From JBEKTY01 sp049515555 (lineage in GTDB: Bacteria > Planctomycetota > Planctomycetia > Pirellulales > Thermoguttaceae): a stretch of DNA of 64,000 bases. The position numbers and the translations under genes are program-made. Under the pieces are notes generated by a model, which was given only the letters and a program-made list of their open reading frames with translations, made no database searches and was not told where the DNA came from. The stretch is taken from the NCBI GenBank assembly GCA_049515555.1, contig JBEKTY010000037.1, positions 1 through 64,000 on the forward strand, read 5' to 3'. Positions 28,110-37,453 of this stretch are shown here, piece after piece (within the stretch, counting starts at the first letter, position 1; each line of letters starts with the position of its first letter).

Positions 28110-31100
28110 TTACTCTCCTTGCGGTTTTCCGAGGGCTTGCAGGAGGGCATCCAGAATGCTGCCGGTGGGCTGCGCGGCCCGCGCCGCGCCGCTCGATCCC
28201 GGGGCTACCGGTTTGTCCGTAAAATTCAGGGTCAAGCTGGCGTTCTGCATCAGCAGCTCCACGCTTTTCTTATCCGGATGGCCGACCAGGTCCAGCGTCA
28301 TGGCCTGGGTGGCCGAATCCTTGTTGTACAGGACGCGCCCCGTGCGCCGGTCGATCGTCTCGATCGTGGTCTTCACCACCATAGTCATAGCCTGCTTGGG
28401 GCGCTGCTCGAAGCGTTGGCAGGCGAAGGCCAGCACGGGCACGCGGGCGGGCTGGCCCAGCAGAAAGTTCTGGTCCTGGATGGTCACCGGGGCCGGCCAG
28501 GCCGGCTGGCCTTGCAGGTCCAGGGCATACAGGCGACCGCGGCGGATGGGCACGTACAGTGTGAACGACAAGGGCTGGAAGGGCCGCGCCGCGGCCGCAC
28601 CCCCGCGCTGCCGCGCGTCGTGCGTCAGCAGGAAGTATTGATCGCCCAGCCGCGTGACGAAGATCTCCGACAAGAATCGTTCCGGCTCGAGCTTCACTTC
28701 GGCGATGGTGCGGCCGCCAGGCAGGGCCAGCAGGGTGAACCGCCCGTCGGGTTGGAACACGCCCACAGCTTCGTCGCCCACCAGGCAGGCGCGGGAAAGG
28801 GGGGCGAACCGCCGCTCCGGCCACACCGCCCGCTGCTGCCAGGGATCGAACATCCTCAGCACCGAGCGTTTCTCGGCTTGCGCCTGCAGCGGCGTACCGT
28901 CGTCGTGCCCAAAGGGGTCGACGTCCGGCCGCGGACCCTGCTCCCACGTCAGCACGTAGCGGCCGAGCGTGGCTATGCCGGCGGTGCTCAGCGGGTTGGA
29001 CAGGCTGCGGTCCAGGCCCATGAAGTTGAACGCGGCGTTTTCGGGCCCCGGCGGCCGCGGCACGTTCCGCCGGCCGAGCAACTCGCCGTCCAGGGCCCGG
29101 TAGACCGTGGCCTCGCCCTGCCCGGCCCCCAGCACGAACAGGAACTCCTCGTCGCCGAACACCTCGCTGTTGGGCGGCAGGTCCTGCCGCACCCACAACG
29201 ACTCGCCCGTGGCCGGATCGGCGACCACCAGGTTCCGGAATCGCAGAAAACAGACATAGCGGCTGGTGACCGGCCCGAAGGGATTCATCCGGCTGTAACT
29301 GGGCGATTGGATTGGGAATCCGCCGAGCTGTGCGGCGACGACGTTGATGCCCCGCGCCGCGCCGCCCTGGAAGATGATGCGGTTGCCCAGGGCCGTGTCG
29401 GCCGTGGCGTCGGTAAGGTCCTGGCTCCACGCTACGCGCGACGGACCGCCCGAGACGCCCAGCGGATCCATGGCCATGATCCGCGTGCCCATCGAGAGCA
29501 GCAGCAGGTGGCCCTGGGTCTTGGCTTGGGTCGTGTTGGGGTTGTAGCCGAAGTTGATCGGCCGGCCGGCTTCCGTGAGCGGGACCTCCCATTGCTGGCG
29601 GCCCAAGGCGTCGTATCCGACCAAACATTGCTGTTGCTGCCCGAAGGGCCGGTTCGGTTCGGGCTGACGCTGCCGCGTCTCGAAGCGGAGCGTGGCGTCG
29701 GCGAAGAACGGCCCCGGCGAGCCCTGGAAAGGAACCCCGAAGCGCCAGGAGAAGTTAAAGGGGGCGTTGCCCGAACTGCCGTGGCGCACCTCGACTTCCC
29801 CAAGGGGCCAGGCCGGCTGGGGGCGGACCAGCTCGCGGCGGACGGGACTTTCGGCCGGCAAGGCGGCCAGGCACTGCTTGCCCGTCCGGCCGTCGGGGCC
29901 GACCACGTCGGCCAGCGGGCCGGCGAGCTGCCGGTAACAGGCGGCGGCGGCCTCGGCTCGGTCGGCCCGGGTATAGAGCTCGGCCAGGGCGGCCCAGGCG
30001 GCGGCCCGGGCCACGGCGTCACCTGCGGGGGCCTGGGAGTCGAGCAACAGTTCGGCCTCCAGCAGCCGGCCTCCGCGGGCCAGGCGGCCGAGCAGCTCGC
30101 GGCGGGCCTCGGCCGCCATCGGCTGGCCGTCGAAATCGTTGAGGAACTGCCGCAGGGGCTCGACCCCCTGGGCCTCGGTCGCCGCGCGGAGCCGCTCCCG
30201 CAGCCGCGCGTCGAACTCGGCCGCCGCCGCCGGGCCCGCCGACTGTCGCAAGGCGATCAATCGGGCCTGCACCCACCGATCCCGCCGCACCAGGTACAAT
30301 CGGTCGACGGCTTCCAGCGGCCGCTTCGACCCCTCCAGGTCGAGCAGTCTCAAGCAGTGCTCCAGTGCCCCGCGCCAATCGCCGGCCTGCTGCAATCCGC
30401 CGGTCATCAGCCGCAGGTAGAGGGCCCACTGCGCCGGCTCGTCCAACAGCCGCTCGATCTCGGGGGCATCCGAGCGATGGCCGGCGAAATCGGCGCGCAG
30501 ACCGTCCAAGAGCGCGTCGCGTAGCAACTGGCGGGTCCGCAGCCGCGACACGCCGTGCGGATCCAGCTGGCAGGCGCGGCGGAAATCCGCCACCGCCTCG
30601 CGCGCCTTGCCCTCGTCCAGCCGCATTTCGCCGCGCAGGCTGAGGGCCTCGGCGTCGTCGGGCTTGGCCGCCAGCCGCCCCCGGATCTCCTCCCGCACGG
30701 CATCCACCTGGTAGAACGTCTCCAGGCCGTCGAGCCCCTGTGAAATGACTCTCCCGCGATAGCAGACCAGGTTGCCGGGCACGTTTCCTTTGCGCGACTT
30801 GGCCGCCAGGGTCTTCACGCCGGCGTCCAGATCGACGGCTATCACCTCGGCGCTGCTTAGGGGTACGAAATACTGGTGGCCGGCGTAGAACCCCCGGCCG
30901 GCCGGCGCGGCGTCGGCGGGCAGGACCACGCTTCGGCCGTCCCAGGCCGGCTTGCCGTCGGCCAGCCGCACGCCGCGGACCTCGTGCCGGCCCACCAGCA
31001 CGATCGTGCCGCGGTGCACGCAGGCCACGTAGAGATTCTCCTGCCGCGGCAGGGGCTCCCACGCCGGCTGGCCGTCGGCCAGGTTCAAGCAATACAGAAA

Positions 31101-32978
31101 ATCGGACTCCGGCGGGGTGAGCAGCACCCGGCCATCGACGATCGTGGCCGTGGCGTCCAGCCAGCGGGCTGTCGGCCAGGCGTACATCCCATAGCGGAAG
31201 GCCATGTTCTGCCCGCGGCGCGAGGAAGGGTGCGCGCCCAGCCCGTGGCCGAAGCGGTAGCCCCAGAGCAGGCCCCGCGTGGCCAGATCGACGGCCACTA
31301 CGGCGTCGGCGCCGGTGGGGCAGACCAGGATCCCGTCACAGTAGGAGGGCGATACTCCCGCCGCCCGCCGCAGCGGGTCCTGCATGACGCTCCGCTCGAC
31401 CATCGCTACTTGCTGCGCCCAGAGCAGCCTTCCGCTGTGGGCCTCCAGGGCCATCAGGCGGATCTCGTCCTTGGTCTCGGCCAGCACGTAGAGCTGGCCG
31501 CGCAGGGGCAGCGGCGGCCCGAGGAAGAACGTCTCCGCCTGCCGCAGCGCCGATTGGCCGCCCGGACCGCCCAGCTCCCACTCGAGCTTGCCGCTATGAA
31601 CGTCGTGGGCGGTCAGTCGATTCGACAGAGCCCGCGCGGCGGCGTCCGAGCGGCGACCGGTAGCGCCGAACATCACCACCCCGCTGGCGCCGCCGTTGCT
31701 TATGCCCAAGCCCAGGTCCTCGATGCTGAATACCCGCCGGCCGTCGCTGCTGAGCGTGCCGTAGGTGGCGTCGTCCCAAATCCGCTGGGTCAACTGGGGC
31801 GCGCCATGGCGGAACATGGCCTCGGGATTGCTGCGGTCGGCCGGCGAGTCCCAGCCGTCGTCGCTGGGAACTTCCCAGATGCGCTTGCCGGTCGCAAAAT
31901 CCAGGGCCGCCAGGTTCCGGTCGGTCCGCATCAGCACCACGTCGTCGACGGCCAGCGGATGCAGGGCCGAGAAGAGCAAGACGCCCTGTTCGTGGAAATT
32001 ATGCCGCACTTGTTGGAGCATGGCTTCGATGACCGGCTCCTCGCTGACGCCCACCCGCCAGCGAAGATTCAGTAGCGGCAGGCTGCCCAGCGTCGAGGCA
32101 TTTCGGGCCGGCTCGCCGCGGTGCATGGCCCAGCGATCGGCCTCGACCGTCGCGGCCGGTCGCTGGGTCCCGATCCATTGCGCCAGCCAGGCGCCGGCCT
32201 GGTCGTCGCGGTCGAACCAGGCGACCTCGCGGCCGCCGATCCGCGGCAGGGATTTGGGCCGGCGGCGTTTCAAGTCGGCCAGGGCCCGGCCGGCCTCGTC
32301 CGGCATGGCCGCCTGGAGCCAACAGGCGGCCATGGTCAGTGTCAGGGCCGGCTCGAAGCGATCCGCCGCCGCCGGCACGTCGCGGAGCCGCCGCAGGGTC
32401 AGCGCCCCGGCCAGCGGCGAGCCGTGGTCGAGATGGTAACTGCCCAGCAGGAACGTCGCCTCGCAACCCGCCGCGGTGTGAAAATACCGGTCGGAAACCT
32501 CCGCCAGCCGCGCCGCATCGCCTTCGGCGAGGGCCCGGCGAAGCATCTCCCGCGCCTCGCCGCCGCACCGTAACTCGTACAACTGGCGACCCTCGGGCGG
32601 CATCTGGCCGATCAACTGCCGCGTCTCGGCCTTCAAGCTGCGATAGATCGGCGCCTTCTTGTCGCTTTGAAAGAAGTAGTCCTCGGGCGTCTTTAGGATT
32701 TCGCCGAATCCCTCCAGGGCTTCGCCATAGCGGGCCTGATCGAGGGCCTCTTTCGCCCGCCGAAACTGCTGCAGCGTGGCCCGATCGGGGGCGGGAAAGG
32801 TGTTCTCGGCAGACTCCTGGGCGTTGTCGGCCCGTGCCGGGCCAGGCGCCGGCGCAGCCTGCGGCGCCCCGAACTGCAGTAACTGGGCCGGCGCGGTGCC
32901 CACCGCAGGTCCCAGCAGGACTCCCAGCGCCGTCAGACTCCACGCAATCTTCGCATAAGCCGGGCCGGACCGACTCAT
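28110..32978 (-). CDS. Giant secreted PQQ-like beta-propeller/TPR protein
   Basis: A 1622-residue protein, first of the leftward run. A signal peptide is at about 1-30 (SLTALGVLLGPAVGTAPAQ). TPR-like helices follow (about 55-260, FRRAKEALDQARYGEALEGF), then PQQ-type propeller blades (LAALDFATGKRIWEVP, ALEAHSGRLLWAQQ, AVDLATRGLLWGYRF). A middle helical section with a TPR pair (LSLRGEMRLDEGKAREAVAD) is followed by a second propeller (DPATGESLWVRQDLP, YALDLQGQPAWP). Such proteins resemble BamB and PQQ dehydrogenase folds but probably act in protein binding at the envelope rather than as enzymes. The start at 32978 is preferred over 32999 because ggagagg lies six bases upstream. Confidence 0.85.
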   Translation of the reverse strand: MSRSGPAYAKIAWSLTALGVLLGPAVGTAPAQLLQFGAPQAAPAPGPARADNAQESAENTFPAPDRATLQQFRRAKEALDQARYGEALEGFGEILKTPEDYFFQSDKKAPIYRSLKAETRQLIGQMPPEGRQLYELRCGGEAREMLRRALAEGDAARLAEVSDRYFHTAAGCEATFLLGSYHLDHGSPLAGALTLRRLRDVPAAADRFEPALTLTMAACWLQAAMPDEAGRALADLKRRRPKSLPRIGGREVAWFDRDDQAGAWLAQWIGTQRPAATVEADRWAMHRGEPARNASTLGSLPLLNLRWRVGVSEEPVIEAMLQQVRHNFHEQGVLLFSALHPLAVDDVVLMRTDRNLAALDFATGKRIWEVPSDDGWDSPADRSNPEAMFRHGAPQLTQRIWDDATYGTLSSDGRRVFSIEDLGLGISNGGASGVVMFGATGRRSDAAARALSNRLTAHDVHSGKLEWELGGPGGQSALRQAETFFLGPPLPLRGQLYVLAETKDEIRLMALEAHSGRLLWAQQVAMVERSVMQDPLRRAAGVSPSYCDGILVCPTGADAVVAVDLATRGLLWGYRFGHGLGAHPSSRRGQNMAFRYGMYAWPTARWLDATATIVDGRVLLTPPESDFLYCLNLADGQPAWEPLPRQENLYVACVHRGTIVLVGRHEVRGVRLADGKPAWDGRSVVLPADAAPAGRGFYAGHQYFVPLSSAEVIAVDLDAGVKTLAAKSRKGNVPGNLVCYRGRVISQGLDGLETFYQVDAVREEIRGRLAAKPDDAEALSLRGEMRLDEGKAREAVADFRRACQLDPHGVSRLRTRQLLRDALLDGLRADFAGHRSDAPEIERLLDEPAQWALYLRLMTGGLQQAGDWRGALEHCLRLLDLEGSKRPLEAVDRLYLVRRDRWVQARLIALRQSAGPAAAAEFDARLRERLRAATEAQGVEPLRQFLNDFDGQPMAAEARRELLGRLARGGRLLEAELLLDSQAPAGDAVARAAAWAALAELYTRADRAEAAAACYRQLAGPLADVVGPDGRTGKQCLAALPAESPVRRELVRPQPAWPLGEVEVRHGSSGNAPFNFSWRFGVPFQGSPGPFFADATLRFETRQRQPEPNRPFGQQQQCLVGYDALGRQQWEVPLTEAGRPINFGYNPNTTQAKTQGHLLLLSMGTRIMAMDPLGVSGGPSRVAWSQDLTDATADTALGNRIIFQGGAARGINVVAAQLGGFPIQSPSYSRMNPFGPVTSRYVCFLRFRNLVVADPATGESLWVRQDLPPNSEVFGDEEFLFVLGAGQGEATVYRALDGELLGRRNVPRPPGPENAAFNFMGLDRSLSNPLSTAGIATLGRYVLTWEQGPRPDVDPFGHDDGTPLQAQAEKRSVLRMFDPWQQRAVWPERRFAPLSRACLVGDEAVGVFQPDGRFTLLALPGGRTIAEVKLEPERFLSEIFVTRLGDQYFLLTHDARQRGGAAAARPFQPLSFTLYVPIRRGRLYALDLQGQPAWPAPVTIQDQNFLLGQPARVPVLAFACQRFEQRPKQAMTMVVKTTIETIDRRTGRVLYNKDSATQAMTLDLVGHPDKKSVELLMQNASLTLNFTDKPVAPGSSGAARAAQPTGSILDALLQALGKPQGE

Positions 32979-33027
32979 TTCGCCTCTCCTGCTCCGCAAT
33001 GGGAAAGTCTAACTTGCACAACTACTT

Positions 33028-33056
33028 ATGGTAGGGGATTCCGGATGGGTTGACAA
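33028..33056 (-). promoter_or_regulatory. Putative sigma-70 promoter of the leftward cluster
   Basis: On the minus strand TTGTCA (33056-33051) and TACCAT (33033-33028) are separated by 17 bases. Transcription would start near 33020, giving a leader of about 40 bases before the ATG at 32978. The match is by eye only. Confidence 0.35.
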
Positions 33057-33182
33057 GCGAAAGCCGGATATGTGGGTGGTGAACACCGCACCACAATAGT
33101 GGAAAGCCGCCGTTTGCAATGCTCTTCCGCCTCTATGCCGTCGTATTCCTCACGCTCCGCGTGAGGCTGTGCGGCGGACCGC

Positions 33183-33294
33183 CCAAGTTCGGCGCGGGGC
33201 TCCCGACCCCGCCGCGGCCAGACCGAAGGTCTCCGGGGCTCGGGAGACCTTCAAAGCGGCGGTGTGGCTCGGTCGGAGACCGGCCACAACGTGA
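33183..33294. repeat. Family D element
   Basis: Reverse orientation relative to the copy at 27984. It starts with caagttcggcgcggggctcc, has the central gaccttc hairpin and ends with gtcggagaccggccacaac. Confidence 0.88.
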
Positions 33295-33438
33295 GACGCC
33301 GGTTTTTCCCGAGATTTTTGCGGTTTTGGGCATTTTGAGGGTTGCATTTTTCGGAAAAGAGGCTTAAATCATCAGGTCCCCATCAAGGGGCAAACGAAGT
33401 TCTTCCCCCACAGAAACACGCACGAAGGGTTATTGATC

Positions 33439-33762
33439 ATGGCAAAAGTGGCCAAGAAAGCACCGAGCAAGACCGAGATTCTGACCAGCGTCGCCGCCGC
33501 CTCCGACCTGACGAAGAAGGATGTGGCCAAGGTGTTCGAAGCACTCGCGGCGGAGATCAAGAAGTGCCTCGGATCGCGGGGACCCGGCGTCTTCGCCCTT
33601 CCGGGCCTGGTCAAGATCGAGCGCAAGAAGGTCCCGGCTCGGCCCGCGCAAAAAGGCTGGCTCAATCCGTTCACCAAGCAGTTGGAAGATCGGCCCGCCA
33701 AGCCGGCCAGCGTGAAGGTTAAGGTCCGCGCGCTGAAGAACCTCAAGGACATGGTGGGCTAG
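33439..33762 (+). CDS. HU-family DNA-binding protein
   Basis: A 107-residue basic protein of the HU/IHF family: KTEILTSVAAASDLTKKDV in the first helices and PGVFALPGLVKIERKKVPAR leading into the DNA-binding arm. The usual R-N-P tip is replaced by LNPFTKQLEDRPAKPAS, as in planctomycete HU-like proteins. Such proteins bend DNA and organise the nucleoid. The ATG at 33439 is preceded by gaaggg; a TTG two codons earlier was rejected. The gene is convergent with, and overlaps by 20 bases, the maf-like gene. Confidence 0.9.
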   Translation: MAKVAKKAPSKTEILTSVAAASDLTKKDVAKVFEALAAEIKKCLGSRGPGVFALPGLVKIERKKVPARPAQKGWLNPFTKQLEDRPAKPASVKVKVRALKNLKDMVG

Positions 33763-34333
33763 GTTCGCGGAGCATCTCTGCGAGCAGTTCCAGCGGCAAA
33801 CCCACGACGTTGGACGGGCTGCCCTCGACGACGTGCACCCAGCCCGTGCCGTCCTGATAGCCGAAGGCCCCGGCCTTGCCTTCCCACTGCCCGCCGGCCA
33901 GATATTCTTCGATCTGCGACTCGGCTAGCGGGTCCATGCGCAGCGTCGTAACGGCCGTTTGGATCTGCGGCTTCCCGCCGGGAACCGGCCACAGGCATAG
34001 GCCGCTCCACACGCGATGCTCTTGCCCGCGAAGACTTTGCAGCATCCGCCGGGCGTCGGCCCGATCGGCCGGCTTGCCGAGGATCCGGCCTTGACACTCG
34101 GCGACCGTATCACAGCCGAGGACCAACCCGCGATCAATCCGGCCGGCCACGTCGGCCGCCTTCTGATAGGCCAGCCGGGCGACCAGCTCGGCCGGGCCTT
34201 CCCCGCTGCACACACCGCACTCGGCGGCCGCCGAGGGCACAACGACCTCGAAGCCATAACCCGCTTCGGCGAGCAGCTCTCGCCGCCGCGGCGAGCGGCT
34301 TGCCAGAATCAGTTTCGCGCCTTCACCGGCCAC
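33743..34333 (-). CDS. maf: Maf-family nucleoside triphosphate pyrophosphatase
   Basis: A 196-residue protein with the Maf motifs ILASRSPRRRELLAEAGY (N-terminal substrate loop), LGCDTVAECQGRILGKPADR (catalytic Asp region) and EGSPSNVVGLPLELL near the end. Maf enzymes hydrolyse modified or canonical NTPs to NMP and PPi, as house-cleaning or septum-related enzymes. The GTG at 34333 is chosen because it begins two residues before the conserved domain and gives the family length. A longer frame starting at 34483 would run into the pseudouridine synthase gene on the other strand. Confidence 0.87.
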   Translation of the reverse strand: MAGEGAKLILASRSPRRRELLAEAGYGFEVVVPSAAAECGVCSGEGPAELVARLAYQKAADVAGRIDRGLVLGCDTVAECQGRILGKPADRADARRMLQSLRGQEHRVWSGLCLWPVPGGKPQIQTAVTTLRMDPLAESQIEEYLAGGQWEGKAGAFGYQDGTGWVHVVEGSPSNVVGLPLELLAEMLREPSPPCP

Positions 34334-34407
34334 GCGCCGTTTCTCGTTTCTGTACAGGGATTGTCTGCCACCCTTCTCAGACAATAGTCTACAATTAGCC
34401 GATCCCC

Positions 34408-35085
34408 ATGAGAATTCTCTACGAAGACAATCACTTGCTGGCCGTGGACAAGCCGGCGGGGCTGCCGACCATGGGCACGCCAACCGGGAAGCCGACCCTC
34501 CTGAGCCTGGCCAAGGAGTACGTGAAGCAAAAGTACCGCAAGCCGGGCAACGTCTACCTGGGTGTGATGAGCCGGCTGGACGCCCCCGTGACCGGCATCG
34601 TGCTCTTGGCGCGGACCTCGAAGGCCGCCCGCCGCCTGAGCGAGCAATTCCGCAACCGCACGGTGCAGAAAACCTATTGGGCCCTGGTGGAAGGGATCCC
34701 CCAGCCGGCCGCCGGCGTGCACGTGGATTGGCTCGCCGCCGACCAGCGGCACCGGCGGATGCACGTGGTCGGCCGGGGCCTGCCGGGGGCCCGCGAGGCC
34801 CGGCTGGCCTACCGCCGGCTGGCCGTCCGGGCCGCCGTGTCGCTGGTCGAAGTGGAACTCCAGACCGGCCGCAAGCATCAAATACGGTTGCAGCTTGCGC
34901 ACCATGGGCACCCGGTCGTCGGCGACCGCAAGTACGGCAGCCGGCGGCCGTTTCCCGTGGGAATCGCCTTGCATGCGCGGCGGCTGGTGGTCGGCCACCC
35001 CATCGGCGGCGCGCCGCTCCTGCTGGAAGCGCCGCTGCCGGCGGCGTGGGCCGCTTGCGAGTTCGCCGATATCGAGTTAACGTAG
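34408..35085 (+). CDS. RluA-family rRNA/tRNA pseudouridine synthase
   Basis: A 225-residue protein with the complete RluA-type catalytic module and no S4 domain. It opens ILYEDNHLLAVDKPAGLPT, has the catalytic loop SRLDAPVTGIVLLART (Asp of RLD is the nucleophile; the first residue is Ser where most members have His), and the later motifs TGRKHQIRLQLAHHGHPVVG and GIALHARRL. It isomerises uridine in structured RNA; the target is not predictable. Its stop is six bases before the kinase start, so the two are probably co-transcribed. It is divergent from maf across a 74-base gap. Confidence 0.9.
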   Translation: MRILYEDNHLLAVDKPAGLPTMGTPTGKPTLLSLAKEYVKQKYRKPGNVYLGVMSRLDAPVTGIVLLARTSKAARRLSEQFRNRTVQKTYWALVEGIPQPAAGVHVDWLAADQRHRRMHVVGRGLPGAREARLAYRRLAVRAAVSLVEVELQTGRKHQIRLQLAHHGHPVVGDRKYGSRRPFPVGIALHARRLVVGHPIGGAPLLLEAPLPAAWAACEFADIELT

Positions 35086-35091
35086 AAGTGG

Positions 35092-36561
35092 ATGAGCGTT
35101 TCGCCCCGAAGCACTTTCGAGCAATGTGCCCTGGCCAGTGGGCTGCTGCTGCCCCAACAGCTCGACGAGGCCCGGGCCGCGCTGCGCGGGGCCGATTCGC
35201 AATCGGCCTTCCAGGGCGCCGCCACCGACCAGGAACTGGCCGACCGCCTGGTGGAAATGGGCCTGCTCAACGCCTGGCAGGCCAAGCAGTTGCTCGACGG
35301 GCGGACGAAGTTCACCCTCGGGCCGTACACGGCCATCGACTCGCTGGGCCAGGGCGGCATGGGCCACGTCTATAAGGCCCTGGACCTGCTCGGCCGGCCC
35401 GTGGCCATCAAGGTCCTGCCCCGCGACAAGTCCACGCCCGAGGCCGTCGCCAGTTTCCAGCGCGAGATCCAGGCCCTGGCCAGTCTCAGCCATCCCAAGC
35501 TGGTCCGCGCCCTGGACGCCGGCTGCGACCACAACGTCTACTACCTGATCACCGAGTACGTGCCGGGCGCCGACCTGCGGAAGCTGGTCCGCCGCGGCGG
35601 CCCGCTGAGCATGGAGTCGGCCGCCGCCATCATCTCCCAAGTGGCCGAAGGACTCCAGCATGCCCATGCCCAAGGCATCATCCACCGCGACGTGAAGCCG
35701 GGCAACGTGCTGGTCACCCCCGAGGGCGAGGCGAAATTGTCGGACCTGGGCCTGGCCGGCCCGCGGTGGGGCAGTTTCGACCAGGACCCGCGGCACGGCA
35801 AGATCGTGGGCACGGCCGACTATCTCTCGCCCGATCATATCCAGACACCCTGGAATCCCACGCCGGCCTGGGACATCTATTCGCTGGGCTGCACACTGTA
35901 TTATGCGGTCTCCGGCAAGGTGCCCTTCCCCGGCGGCACGACCGCCGACAAGGCCCGCGCCCACTGCGATCTCCGGCCGCTGGACCCCCGGCGGCTGAAC
36001 CACCACCTGAGCGATCCCTTCGTCGACGTGCTGGCCGACATGATGGCCAAGGACCCGGTGCAGCGGATCCAGTCGGCCGCTGAGGTCATCGAGCGCTTGG
36101 CGCCCTGGGCCCGGGAGGCCTCCGGAATCCGTCAGTCGCTGCTGACCGCGGCGGTTGCGCAGCCGTCGCCGGCCGATGGGCCGCCGTCACCCCCGCCGTC
36201 ACCCCCGCCGCCCACGCCGCCGGTGCCCGGGGCCGGGCCGCCGGGCAGCATGCTTCCGTCGTCCCGCTCGGGCATCGTCATGCCGGCGATCCCGCCGCCG
36301 CTGCCCGCCCGGCGGTCGGCCACGCCGCCGGGCGCGGCCGCGGCCCAGCCGGCGGTCCCGCCCGTCGAGCGGCTCCGCGATACCGTGGCCGAAGCCCCCG
36401 CCTCGGCCGACGGCAGCTCCGGAAGCAACGGCAGCTTGAGCCTCATCGTCGCCATGAACCGCCGCATGCCCGTCGGCTGGCTGCTGGTGCTCGTGCTGAC
36501 GCCCGTCGCCCTGGCCCTCCTGGCCATTCTCATAGGCTGGATCTGCGACGTGATGTTCTAA
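35092..36561 (+). CDS. Membrane-anchored Hanks-type Ser/Thr protein kinase
   Basis: A 489-residue protein. The N-terminal 75 residues are a helical module with a LVEMGLLNAWQAKQLLDG motif typical of planctomycete kinases. The kinase domain (about 80-345) has GQGGMGHVY (P-loop), AIKVL (Lys), IIHRDVKPGNVLV (catalytic loop), SDLGLAG where DFG is expected (DLG), and a modified APE segment (YLSPDH). A Pro-rich linker (about 365-420) leads to a single C-terminal transmembrane helix (about 463-485, WLLVLVLTPVALALLAILIG). The orientation is therefore kinase inside, with a very short exterior tail. Start six bases after the pseudouridine synthase gene. Confidence 0.92.
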   Translation: MSVSPRSTFEQCALASGLLLPQQLDEARAALRGADSQSAFQGAATDQELADRLVEMGLLNAWQAKQLLDGRTKFTLGPYTAIDSLGQGGMGHVYKALDLLGRPVAIKVLPRDKSTPEAVASFQREIQALASLSHPKLVRALDAGCDHNVYYLITEYVPGADLRKLVRRGGPLSMESAAAIISQVAEGLQHAHAQGIIHRDVKPGNVLVTPEGEAKLSDLGLAGPRWGSFDQDPRHGKIVGTADYLSPDHIQTPWNPTPAWDIYSLGCTLYYAVSGKVPFPGGTTADKARAHCDLRPLDPRRLNHHLSDPFVDVLADMMAKDPVQRIQSAAEVIERLAPWAREASGIRQSLLTAAVAQPSPADGPPSPPPSPPPPTPPVPGAGPPGSMLPSSRSGIVMPAIPPPLPARRSATPPGAAAAQPAVPPVERLRDTVAEAPASADGSSGSNGSLSLIVAMNRRMPVGWLLVLVLTPVALALLAILIGWICDVMF

Positions 36562-36773
36562 GGGGGTTCGCTCCACAGGCGGTCGAGCTCGGATTGGCCG
36601 CCGAATTCTCGGAGCCAGTAATTCACGTCCTCTTCCAGCAGGGGCACGTTGGGCCGTCCGGTACTGGGGTCTTGCTGGAGCCGCTCGCGGCGCCGGCGGA
36701 TGACTTCGGCATACCACACGTCGCTATCGACGGCCCGCGCCCGCCGCCGCCGGGCGGGAACCCGTCGAAGCAT
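36558..36773 (-). CDS. Small conserved protein, copy 1 of a duplicated gene
   Basis: A 71-residue protein, Arg-rich at the start and acidic later, with the core AVDSDVWYAEVIRRRRERLQ, then DPSTGRPNVPLLEEDVNYWL and REFGGQSELDRLWSE. It is found again at 37431-37691. Across the last 20 shared codons the two copies differ at eight positions, all synonymous, which is strong evidence that this is a translated gene under selection. I do not recognise the family. It runs opposite to the adjacent kinase, overlapping it by four bases at their stops, and diverges from the nucleotidyltransferase gene (84-base gap). Confidence 0.65.
   Translation of the reverse strand: MLRRVPARRRRARAVDSDVWYAEVIRRRRERLQQDPSTGRPNVPLLEEDVNYWLREFGGQSELDRLWSEPP
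36569..36740. repeat. Direct repeat, left copy (about 172 bases)
   Basis: Pairs with 37481-37652 at an offset of 912 bases. Positions 36625-36731 are identical to 37537-37643 (107 bases), whereas the 3'-coding part differs at several third codon positions. Confidence 0.95.
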
Positions 36774-36856
36774 GGTGGGCTTTCCCCCGGCCTTCTCACG
36801 ATGGTATGATTTATGCTGCGGAGGTTGAGCAGGAGGCCGGCGTTTGAGGTTTCATT

Positions 36857-37453
36857 ATGGGCGTGGTGACTCCGAAGCCGTTCTCTTGGGAAAGGATGAT
36901 TGCGGCCGTGGAAGACGTGCGAGAGAGGGCGTGTCGCGCAGCCGGCGTGCTTCGCAGGGCGGGGATCCCCCACGTCGTCGTCGGAGGCAACGCCGTGGCC
37001 GCGTGGGTCGCGCGCGTGGATCAGGAAGCGGTGCGGAATACTAAGGACGTGGACTTCCTGATCCGCCGGCAGGATTTCGCCCGCGTAATTGCCGAGCTCC
37101 GCTCGGTCGGTTTTGTGCACCAGAACGTGGCGGGGGTCGATCTGTTTCTGGACGGACCGCAAGGGTCGGTGCGCAGTGCGATTCACGTCTTATTCGCCGG
37201 CGAGAAGGTGCGTCCGGACTATCCGCTGCCGGCCCCTGACGTCGGCGAGTCGGAGGCCGGGCCCGATTTCCCCGTGGCCACGCTCGACGCCCTGGTTCGC
37301 ATGAAGCTCACCTCTTTTCGCCTGAAAGACCAAGTACATCTTCTCGACCTGCTAGAGGTCGGGCTGATCGACGCGACCTGGTGCGGCCGTTTTTCGGCGC
37401 CGCTCTCTGAGCGGCTCGAACAACTGCTCGCTACCCGTGATCGGGAGGCCTGA
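36857..37453 (+). CDS. Nucleotidyltransferase-fold protein
   Basis: A 198-residue protein with the minimal nucleotidyltransferase fold: a helix-turn HVVVGGNAVAAWVARVD followed by KDVDFLIRRQDFARVIAELR, in which the Asp pair (DVD) corresponds to the metal-binding motif. VDLFLD then gives the third acidic position. Relatives include MNT-type and AbiEii-type toxins or antitoxins as well as stand-alone enzymes, so a toxin-antitoxin-like role is possible but unproven. The ATG at 36857 lies eight bases after tgagg. A TATGAT hexamer at 36805-36810 could be its -10 element. It sits between two copies of the small gene and ends 23 bases inside the second copy on the other strand. Confidence 0.75.
   Translation: MGVVTPKPFSWERMIAAVEDVRERACRAAGVLRRAGIPHVVVGGNAVAAWVARVDQEAVRNTKDVDFLIRRQDFARVIAELRSVGFVHQNVAGVDLFLDGPQGSVRSAIHVLFAGEKVRPDYPLPAPDVGESEAGPDFPVATLDALVRMKLTSFRLKDQVHLLDLLEVGLIDATWCGRFSAPLSERLEQLLATRDREA

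Larger units (their letters stand above)
32979..33438. other. Divergent intergenic region between the leftward cluster and hup
   Basis: This 460-base gap holds a candidate leftward promoter (33028-33056) and a family D element (33183-33294). About 100 AT-richer bases before the HU-like gene follow (tttttcccgagatttttgcg region), probably its promoter and leader. I see no ORF worth calling. Confidence 0.6.

Noticed and set aside
34357..34408. TACAAT hexamer upstream of the pseudouridine synthase start as a promoter
   Set aside because: No matching -35 at a normal distance; the resulting leader would be only about six bases.
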